DNA of 64,000 bases from Polynucleobacter sp. UK-FUSCHL-C3 (GTDB lineage: Bacteria; Pseudomonadota; Gammaproteobacteria; Burkholderiales; Burkholderiaceae). A model generated the notes under the pieces. The model saw only the letters and a program-made list of their open reading frames with translations. It had not been told where the DNA came from and did not search any database. Within the stretch, counting starts at the first letter, position 1; each line of letters opens with the position of its first letter. Where the stretch lies: positions 62,001 to 126,000 of the forward strand of contig NZ_CP099959.1 of NCBI RefSeq assembly GCF_040409815.1. The letters run 5' to 3'. A program made the position numbers and the translations under genes. Positions 57,443-64,000 of the stretch are shown piece by piece.

Positions 57443-59257
57443 TCAGAAAGAATTGGATTTGTTCGTTTTGATCTCATACTGAACGGGGCTATTGAGTTTG
57501 AGAGCAATGCTGGCATTACATTCTTTATCTTGCCGAAAGTAATGAAAGCTTAATCGTTTGCTGCGTTTAAGGCTTGCTAGAACTGGGTCGAGTCGACTGG
57601 AGTTGACGCGTTGACCATTAATGCTACTAATGAGGTCGTGCGGTGCCAGCCCAGCTTGTTGGGCAAGACCACCATCGAGAACGTGGGTTAGCTTAAGCCA
57701 GCCATGACTGTCGGCGTGACGGATCCCCAGCGATAGCTTGAGATCATCTAGGAAGCGAGCTGATTTAAGGGAGACTGAAATTCCGGCGATCTGGGTTAAC
57801 CACAGTTGTAAAGGCAGATCTTGGGTGCCATTGATGTAATTCTTTTTAAAGTCTTGCCAGACCTTATTAAAGGTAATGCCCATGATCTGACTAATTGCTA
57901 AATCTAGTGAGTATTGATTGATTCCTAAAAAAGGTTTGCCATGCTCTTTCCAAAGATAGCGCATGAGATCATCCAACGATATCTTGCCACTACTATGATG
58001 GCGCATCACGAGATCAAGACCTAGAGCAATGAGAGCGCCCTTTGCGTAATAACTAACTACCGCATTAGGAGTATTCTCATCCATTTGGTAATACTTGGTC
58101 CAAGCATCAAAAGAGCTATCAGCTACAGTTTGTTTGTGACGTCCTGGATTGCGTAAGACGCCATTCCAGTTATTCGTAAGCAGCTCAAGATAACGCGGCA
58201 GGCTAATCGTTTTGCTTCTGAGAAGTTGAAGGTCATCATAGTAGCTGGTAAAGCCTTCAAAGAGCCACAGTAGACGAGTATGGTTGCGCCCACCCAGATC
58301 ATAGGGTTGGAAAGCCTTGGGTTGAATCCGCTTGACTAACCAGGCATGAAAATATTCATGACTGCATAAGCCCAAGAACTCCTCATAGGTTTTCTTGGGG
58401 GTCTTGGCGTCATGATCTTGGTAAGGAAGTTGATCGCGTTTGCATAAAAGCGCAGTGCTATTGTGATGCTCGAGGCCTCCATAGCCATCTAATGCAGCAT
58501 TGACAATAAATAAGTAGCGTGAGAACGGTGCCTTTGGTTTGCGGGGCTCAAATAGACGAATGGTCTCCGCACAGATTTTGGAGAGATCTCGGGCAAGCTG
58601 CTCTTTATCTAAAAGCTCAGATTGCTCAGCTGTAAGACCTTGGATCGCCATGGCATGGGGGGTGCCATACAATTGCCACTCAATCAGATCAAAGTGACCC
58701 ATGGCAACGGGATGATCAATCAGGTCATCATAATTTTTGGCAAGATAAAAACCAAAGCCTTGCAAATCTGTCTTTACTTGCGCAAGTGTGCAGTGGGCAT
58801 TCCACCCTAGCAGGGACTGGTCGGTTGGTGGGGCAATCGCTAGAGAGCAAGGTAGATGAGCTTGACCTTGAACGGCTAGACATAGACTGGTGGGATTAAA
58901 AAAACCGCGCTCTTGATCTAAGTAAGCGGTACGTACGGATTGATCAAAAGCATAGACCTTGGTGATGATTTCACAGCTAGCGCTATTTTTGGGTAAGCGC
59001 CAGCGATCGTTATCGAGCCGCTCAAGTGGAATTGATTTGCGCAACCCAGTTTTCTTAATCGAGGTAAATGCAGAAATTGTTTCAGTATGTTTACTAAAGT
59101 CTCGTATTAAATAGCTACCCGGTATCCATGCCGGCATCGCAATTATTTGCCCTGCTGGATCTGGGCGCTCGATCACTAGTTTTACGATGAAACGATGCCC
59201 GTGTAAATCATCGGGCCAGACGGTGTATTGCACTGCGGGCATGGCATTGGCTTGCAT
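57443..59257 (-). CDS. M61 family (glycyl aminopeptidase-like) peptidase with PDZ domain
   Basis: The 604-residue protein has an N-terminal beta domain typical of M61 peptidases (PAWIPGSYLIRDFSKH). A thermolysin-like zinc site HEYFH in LCSHEYFHAWLVKRIQP follows, with the downstream Glu ligand in LLWLFEGFTSYYDDL. The C-terminal PDZ domain (about 510-590) contains LAQQAGLAPHDLISSINGQ. No signal peptide is obvious, so a cytoplasmic location is likely. M61 members include glycyl aminopeptidase of Sphingomonas; the physiological substrate is unknown. Upstream lies dsbC, 8 bp away. Confidence 0.9.
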   Translation of the reverse strand: MQANAMPAVQYTVWPDDLHGHRFIVKLVIERPDPAGQIIAMPAWIPGSYLIRDFSKHTETISAFTSIKKTGLRKSIPLERLDNDRWRLPKNSASCEIITKVYAFDQSVRTAYLDQERGFFNPTSLCLAVQGQAHLPCSLAIAPPTDQSLLGWNAHCTLAQVKTDLQGFGFYLAKNYDDLIDHPVAMGHFDLIEWQLYGTPHAMAIQGLTAEQSELLDKEQLARDLSKICAETIRLFEPRKPKAPFSRYLFIVNAALDGYGGLEHHNSTALLCKRDQLPYQDHDAKTPKKTYEEFLGLCSHEYFHAWLVKRIQPKAFQPYDLGGRNHTRLLWLFEGFTSYYDDLQLLRSKTISLPRYLELLTNNWNGVLRNPGRHKQTVADSSFDAWTKYYQMDENTPNAVVSYYAKGALIALGLDLVMRHHSSGKISLDDLMRYLWKEHGKPFLGINQYSLDLAISQIMGITFNKVWQDFKKNYINGTQDLPLQLWLTQIAGISVSLKSARFLDDLKLSLGIRHADSHGWLKLTHVLDGGLAQQAGLAPHDLISSINGQRVNSSRLDPVLASLKRSKRLSFHYFRQDKECNASIALKLNSPVQYEIKTNKSNSF

Positions 59258-59265
59258 GGTCGTAA

Positions 59266-59982
59266 CTATTTGAGTGATGCTAATTTCTTCTCAATATCGG
59301 CAAGTTGAACTGCGCCTGGGAACCGACTGCCGTCAGTAAAGAAAATAGTGGGCGTGCCATTAATGCCATAGTTTTTTGCTAGAGTAAGATTTTTATCAAT
59401 AGGATTGGCGCAATCTGATTTACCACTGGGCCCCAGATTATTGAGCATCCAGTCATTCCATACCTTTTGCTGATCAGCAGCACACCAAATTTGCTTCGAT
59501 TTGAGGGCAGAGTCTGCTGACAAAATAGGAATCAAATAATTATAAATAGTGACGTTATCAAGTTGTTGGAGTGTTTTCTCCAGCCGCTTGCAATAACCAC
59601 AATTGGGGTCTGAGAACACGGCAATTTGACGACTACCATTGCCGCGGACCACCTTAAATGCCTGTGCTTGCGGAAGTTCAGACCACTTGATGCGATTAAT
59701 GTCTTCTTGACGTTTAGTCGTTAAATTATTACCCGATGCCAACTCAACCATTTCACCTTGGATTAAATATTTGGCATTGCTATCGGTATAAAAGATTTCA
59801 TTATTCACTTGTACTTCGAATAGTCCAGGAATGGGTGATGGCGTGACATTACGGACGTTGGCGGATGTGCCCAGTCGCTTTTGTATCTCTGTGCGGATTT
59901 GTTTCTCATTCAAAGCAAATACTGAACTTGCCATACCAAGAAGTAAGAGACTAATACTCACATGTTTTAAATTCTTTGTCAT
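59266..59982 (-). CDS. dsbC: Thiol:disulfide isomerase DsbC
   Basis: DsbC rearranges wrong disulfides in the periplasm and is kept reduced by DsbD. The 238-residue protein has a signal peptide (about 1-23) and an N-terminal dimerisation domain (about 26-85; IPGLFEVQVNNEIFYTD). The thioredoxin-fold domain has Cys128-Gly-Tyr-Cys131 (DPNCGYCKRLE) and the cis-Pro region GINGTPTIFF. A second Cys pair (WCAA, SDCANP) matches the structural disulfide. GAGAATAAAAG precedes the ATG. Confidence 0.95.
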   Translation of the reverse strand: MTKNLKHVSISLLLLGMASSVFALNEKQIRTEIQKRLGTSANVRNVTPSPIPGLFEVQVNNEIFYTDSNAKYLIQGEMVELASGNNLTTKRQEDINRIKWSELPQAQAFKVVRGNGSRQIAVFSDPNCGYCKRLEKTLQQLDNVTIYNYLIPILSADSALKSKQIWCAADQQKVWNDWMLNNLGPSGKSDCANPIDKNLTLAKNYGINGTPTIFFTDGSRFPGAVQLADIEKKLASLK

Positions 59983-59985
59983 CTT

Positions 59986-61245
59986 TTATTCTCCAAGGGC
60001 GCGTTCAATAAGTTGTCGTTTTGCAAGGTGGCTATGGTTTACTAAACCAAGGCCCCAGTTGCGGATTTGTTTCTCAAAGGGATTGTTCGCACTAAATAAC
60101 TTCTTTAGGCGATCTGTAAGCCAAAGAAGAGAGCTGGTATCCCCCTCGCGTTGACGCTCGTAGCGACGTAGTAAGACACGATCAGCAAGCACCCTAAACC
60201 CTTCTTTGTTTTTGAACACCTCCAACATATTTGCTACATCCCGTAGCCCTAGGTTTAGACCTTGCCCAGCCAGAGGGTGCATGACGTGTGCGGCATCTCC
60301 CAGCAAAATGACCTTTGGATCATATTGTGGCCCAATCAGACCTTGAGACTTAAGGCGCTTGAGGGGGAAGCTCGCTGGTGTAGATTGCAATTGCAGAGTA
60401 CCTAATGCCTTTTCAATCGCCCCAGCAGATTGCTCTTGTAAAAGTGTTAACCATGCTTCAGGAGTGAGCCGAAGGAGATGGCTAGCATATTCCGGCGAGC
60501 ATGACCAAACCATTGAAACTTGTTGAGAGGGCAGTGGAAGTAAGGCCAAGACATTACCTTCGGGCAAAAACCACTGATAGGCAGTCTCAAGATGAGGCTG
60601 TGAGCAGCTAAAGTTAGCAACCACAGCCATTTGCTGATAGTCATCCTCCAAGGCGTTAATGCCAATGGCCGAGCGTAATGGTGAGCGCACACCATCAGCC
60701 GCAAGGATTAATTGCGACACAATCTCTTCGCCCTGATTAAGAACGAGGATAGGATTTTTATCTTTCTCAAGTCGAATATCGGTGACGCTGGCATTGATAT
60801 TGATAATTTTTTTGTGAAAACGAATTGCCTGATCAAGGGTGGCTTCAATTAAGTCAGCTTCAATGATCCACGCCAACTCTGGACGCCCTACCTCAAAAGC
60901 AGAAAAGTGCAATTGATCCTTGGGCTGTCCGCGATCGCCAAAGATGCGCATATCTCTTACAGCCTGAATCCGATTATGATCCAGGGCATGCCAAATATTG
61001 AGTTCTGTCAGTAGACGTTTGGCGCTCGGCGCGATTGCATAGATACGTTGCCCGAAGTTCTTTGTTGGGGGCGTCATATTTTTATCTAGATCAGGAGCAA
61101 TTTGAATTACGGAGTAGCCTAACTGCGCCAACCCTAATGCACTAGATTTACCCACAATGCCGCCACCAACAACGCAAAAATCGGCACCGTTTTGGGCTTT
61201 TCTTGGATTGACTAATTTGGGGCTATTTTGGGTTTGAACAGACAT
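59986..61245 (-). CDS. UbiH/COQ6-type FAD-dependent monooxygenase
   Basis: Probable ubiquinone-ring hydroxylase. The 419-residue protein (from the ATG at 61245) has the FAD motif CVVGGGIVGKSSALGLAQLGY, the middle motif LAADGVRSPLR and the second FAD motif VILLGDAAHVMHPLAGQGLNLGLRDV, which is the family signature. Which hydroxylation (C5, C6 or C1) it makes cannot be told, so no specific symbol is given. An ATG at 61272 would add 9 residues. It is divergent from ychF with a short gap and 3 bp upstream of dsbC. Confidence 0.9.
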   Translation of the reverse strand: MSVQTQNSPKLVNPRKAQNGADFCVVGGGIVGKSSALGLAQLGYSVIQIAPDLDKNMTPPTKNFGQRIYAIAPSAKRLLTELNIWHALDHNRIQAVRDMRIFGDRGQPKDQLHFSAFEVGRPELAWIIEADLIEATLDQAIRFHKKIININASVTDIRLEKDKNPILVLNQGEEIVSQLILAADGVRSPLRSAIGINALEDDYQQMAVVANFSCSQPHLETAYQWFLPEGNVLALLPLPSQQVSMVWSCSPEYASHLLRLTPEAWLTLLQEQSAGAIEKALGTLQLQSTPASFPLKRLKSQGLIGPQYDPKVILLGDAAHVMHPLAGQGLNLGLRDVANMLEVFKNKEGFRVLADRVLLRRYERQREGDTSSLLWLTDRLKKLFSANNPFEKQIRNWGLGLVNHSHLAKRQLIERALGE

Positions 61246-61285
61246 ACCATGATGATATCGAATCGAGCCCATTTACAATGGCGAC

Positions 61286-62380
61286 ATGTCACTCAAATGC
61301 GGAATCGTCGGCCTACCCAATGTAGGTAAATCTACCCTGTTTAATGCCCTGACTAAAGCGGGGATTGCAGCTGAAAATTACCCCTTTTGCACCATTGAGC
61401 CCAATGTGGGCATGGTGGAGGTGCCGGATCCTCGGCTTGAAGCTTTGGCTGAGATTGTGCACCCCGAGAAAATTGTCCCCGCTACGGTCGAGTTTGTGGA
61501 TATTGCGGGCCTAGTTGCTGGTGCCTCTAAGGGTGAAGGCTTAGGTAATCAATTCTTGGCTAATATTCGGGAGACCGATGCCATCGCGCATGTGGTACGT
61601 TGTTTTGAAGATGCTAATGTCATCCATGTGGCTGGGAGGATTGACCCTCTGGCGGATATTGGAGTGATCGATACCGAGCTGGCCTTAGCTGATTTGGGAA
61701 CGGTTGAGAAAGTCCTTCAGCGCTATACCAAGGCGGCTAAATCTGGAAATGATAAAGAAGCCGCCGCCCTTGTTGCAGTACTCACCAAAGTTCAGACGCA
61801 ACTCGATCAGGCTTTACCAGTTCGCAGTCTTAGTTTAAGCAAAGAAGAGCAGGCCATTCTCAAACCATTTTGTTTAATTACCGCAAAGCCAGCGATGTAT
61901 GTGGCCAATGTTAAAGAAGATGGCTTTGAAAATAATCCCCATCTCGAAGCCGTCAGGCAGCATGCAGCGAAAGAGAACTCTCCGGTTGTAGCGGTTTGCG
62001 CAGCAATTGAAGCTGAGATTGCAGATTTGGATGATGCTGATAAAAATGCCTTCTTAGCAGACTTGGGAATGAGCGAGCCCGGATTAAATCGCGTCATTAG
62101 AGCGGGTTACAGTTTATTGGGTCTGCAAACTTACTTTACTGCGGGCGTTAAAGAGGTTAGGGCTTGGACTATTCATATTGGCGATACGGCGCCCCAAGCA
62201 GCCGGTGTGATCCATACGGACTTTGAGCGCGGCTTCATACGTGCACAGACCATTGCTTACGAAGATTTCGTTCAGCTCAAAGGTGAGCACGGCGCTAAAG
62301 AAGCTGGCAAGATGCGTGCCGAGGGCAAAGAGTACATCGTCAAAGATGGCGACGTACTGAACTTCTTATTTAACGTCTGA
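61286..62380 (+). CDS. ychF: Redox-regulated ATPase YchF
   Basis: YchF is an Obg-family P-loop protein that prefers ATP and binds the ribosome; it is linked to oxidative-stress control. The 364-residue protein starts [25 protein letters not shown] (G1), with G3 [17 protein letters not shown]. The modified G4 region contains NVKE instead of NKxD, in keeping with ATP preference. The C-terminal TGS domain is near [21 protein letters not shown]. It converges on trpC with 4 bp between them. Confidence 0.96.
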   Translation: MSLKCGIVGLPNVGKSTLFNALTKAGIAAENYPFCTIEPNVGMVEVPDPRLEALAEIVHPEKIVPATVEFVDIAGLVAGASKGEGLGNQFLANIRETDAIAHVVRCFEDANVIHVAGRIDPLADIGVIDTELALADLGTVEKVLQRYTKAAKSGNDKEAAALVAVLTKVQTQLDQALPVRSLSLSKEEQAILKPFCLITAKPAMYVANVKEDGFENNPHLEAVRQHAAKENSPVVAVCAAIEAEIADLDDADKNAFLADLGMSEPGLNRVIRAGYSLLGLQTYFTAGVKEVRAWTIHIGDTAPQAAGVIHTDFERGFIRAQTIAYEDFVQLKGEHGAKEAGKMRAEGKEYIVKDGDVLNFLFNV

Positions 62381-62384
62381 GTTA

Positions 62385-63188
62385 TTACTGAAATAAATCA
62401 GCAAGTGCTTTACCTGGATTGGCAGCACGCATAAAAGCTTCACCAATTAAGAAGGCATTAACACCAGCATCACGCATCGTTTTTACGTCGGCAGAATGAA
62501 GAATTCCGGACTCAGTGATCACCAGCTTTTCTTTGGGGATTGAAGATAGTAAATCAAGGGTGGTTTGCAAGCTAACTTCAAAGGTTTTGAGATTCCGATT
62601 ATTGATACCTAAAAGAGCGGTTTTTAAATCTAGGGCCGCTTCAAGTTCAAGACCATCGTGTACCTCAACCAAGACATCGAGTTGGTTCTCAATTGCACAG
62701 AGTTCAAGCTCTTTCATTTGGCTGGGCTCAAGCGCGGCAACAATCAGCAAAATGGCATCGGCACCCATTGCTCTGGCCTCATAGACCTGATAGGGATCAA
62801 TGATGAAATCCTTGCGAATCACTGGTAGAGAACAAGCAGCTCTAGCTTCTTTGAGAAACTCGGGTGAGCCCATAAAATAATCTTTATCTGTTAAGACTGA
62901 TAAGCAGGTAGCGCCATGCTCTGCATAGCTTTGTGCAATCTCTTTTGGATGAAATGGCTCGCGCAGGATTCCTTTACTAGGGCTTGCCTTTTTAATTTCC
63001 GCAATGATGCCAGGCTTACCGCTTGCTACCGAATTAATGAGAGACCTAGAAAAGCCCCGTGGCTTTAGATTCTCATTCAGATTGTTCTGAATCGCTTGTT
63101 GGAGCAATGCGTCACTAGATATTAAGCGCATTGCAGCACTAATTTCCTGTTTCTTGATATCTAGGATCCGAGAAAGAATATCGCTCAT
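62385..63188 (-). CDS. trpC: Indole-3-glycerol phosphate synthase
   Basis: TrpC closes the indole ring in tryptophan synthesis. The 267-residue protein is the monofunctional form, not fused to TrpF. It has [16 protein letters not shown], the TIM-barrel catalytic Lys in [25 protein letters not shown] and VITESGI, all family landmarks. It follows trpD by 7 bp on the same strand, the usual trpGDC order. Confidence 0.97.
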   Translation of the reverse strand: MSDILSRILDIKKQEISAAMRLISSDALLQQAIQNNLNENLKPRGFSRSLINSVASGKPGIIAEIKKASPSKGILREPFHPKEIAQSYAEHGATCLSVLTDKDYFMGSPEFLKEARAACSLPVIRKDFIIDPYQVYEARAMGADAILLIVAALEPSQMKELELCAIENQLDVLVEVHDGLELEAALDLKTALLGINNRNLKTFEVSLQTTLDLLSSIPKEKLVITESGILHSADVKTMRDAGVNAFLIGEAFMRAANPGKALADLFQ

Positions 63189-63195
63189 GAAATGA

Positions 63196-64000
63196 TTATC
63201 CTACCAAGGATTGCGAGAGAGTAACGAGCTCGTCTAACTTTTGCTTCGCCTTACCGGAAGCAATGGCATCTTTAGCCATCTCAACACCCACTTGAATACT
63301 GGGCGCAACATTTGCAGCATAAAGTGTTGAGCCTGCATTTATAGAAACAATATCAGAAGCAGGGCCTGATTGTTTATTAAGAACTTGCAAGATGATCACT
63401 TTGGACTCATTAGCATCCTTCACCTTGAGGGATTCAAGAGAGGCGGTTGCCATTCCAAAATCACTAGGGGAGATCTCATATTCTTTAATCTGACCATTTA
63501 GAAGCTCAGCAATGACAGTTGGCCCCGACAGCGTAATTTCATCAAGACCATCTTTGCCATGCACTACTAAGGCATGCTCGGCCCCCAAGAGTTGTAATAC
63601 TTTTGCTTGAATACCAACAAGCTCTGAGTTAAATACGCCCATCAAAATATTAGGTGCCTTGGCTGGATTAGTAAGTGGACCTAGGATGTTAAAGATGGTT
63701 CGTACGCCCAGATCTTTGCGGATCGGGACAACGTTTTTCATGGCCGGGTGGTGGTTAGGGGCAAACATAAAACCTAGCCCAATTTGCTCAATACACCGAC
63801 CAACAGCCTCGGCTGATAGATTTAGTTTCACACCAAGAGCTTCTAAGACATCAGCACTACCAGATTTACTGCTTACCCCACGATTACCATGCTTCGCAAT
63901 TTTTGCTCCGGCGGCACATGCAACAAACATCGATGCGGTTGAGATATTGAAGGTATGTGCGCCATCGCCACCCGTGCCAACTACATCCACTAAGTGGGTC
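63196..64000 (-). CDS. trpD: Anthranilate phosphoribosyltransferase, partial (N-terminus outside window)
   Basis: TrpD joins anthranilate with PRPP. Only the C-terminal 267 codons lie in the window; the reading frame runs open to base 64000, so the N-terminal helical part is missing. Present are the PRPP loop [36 protein letters not shown], and [37 protein letters not shown]. The order trpD-trpC is standard; trpG and trpE are expected just beyond the end. Confidence 0.96.
   Translation of the reverse strand, partial: THLVDVVGTGGDGAHTFNISTASMFVACAAGAKIAKHGNRGVSSKSGSADVLEALGVKLNLSAEAVGRCIEQIGLGFMFAPNHHPAMKNVVPIRKDLGVRTIFNILGPLTNPAKAPNILMGVFNSELVGIQAKVLQLLGAEHALVVHGKDGLDEITLSGPTVIAELLNGQIKEYEISPSDFGMATASLESLKVKDANESKVIILQVLNKQSGPASDIVSINAGSTLYAANVAPSIQVGVEMAKDAIASGKAKQKLDELVTLSQSLVG

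Overview
The window is the chromosome of a betaproteobacterium of the Burkholderiaceae, most like Polynucleobacter. The evidence is moderate GC, very tight packing, and gene blocks kept in that group: alpha operon followed by cutA-dsbD, a secretin gene before aroK-aroB, gltBD next to mla genes, murA-his-tat, petABC-sspAB, and hemA-prfA-prmC. The genus call is inference from gene order and protein style; no search was possible. There is no rRNA, CRISPR array or prophage, and no gap between genes exceeds 300 bp. One tRNA, a tRNA-Thr, was found.

Layout. 1-3380: end of the ribosomal alpha operon (infA, rpmJ, rpsM, rpsK, rpsD, rpoA, rplQ) closed by a strong terminator. 3417-13209: cutA, dsbD, hemB, engB, a cytochrome c4, lysA, lptM-like, cyaY, aroB, aroK, and a reduced type IV pilus-type locus with a short secretin and one bitopic membrane protein. 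13308-16351: PBP1A, then a solitary RAYT-type transposase with an inverted repeat. 16470-28452: gltBD, the phospholipid transport genes mlaFEDACB, an ABC-2 exporter pair and ibaG. 28488-36527: murA and the histidine genes, with hisC inverted inside them. 36583-38588: hinT and tatABC. 38758-44536: a porin and an A+T-rich island with two convergent TPR/O-GlcNAc-transferase-like genes. 44537-49183: mscL, the bc1 complex, sspAB and tRNA-Thr. 49206-52611: an MFS transporter, a phasin with a well-formed candidate operator/promoter, and rmuC. 52674-64000: grxD, prmC, prfA, hemA, a small membrane protein, ung, an M61 peptidase, dsbC, a UbiH-type hydroxylase, ychF, trpC and partial trpD.

How the genes connect. 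TatABC probably exports the Rieske protein of the bc1 complex. DsbD and DsbC supply periplasmic reducing power and disulfide repair, and the window encodes two c-type cytochromes. HemB and HemA make haem precursors. The mla set keeps the outer membrane asymmetric. The histidine set is complete apart from hisZ, which the short HisG is expected to need. PrmC modifies PrfA, its neighbour.

Most of the window is ordinary core genome. The places worth a second look are the A+T-rich glycosyltransferase island, the reduced pilus locus, the inverted hisC, the phasin promoter with TGC-rich repeats, the three-hairpin rpsD leader, and the RAYT gene with its inverted repeat beside the gltB promoter.
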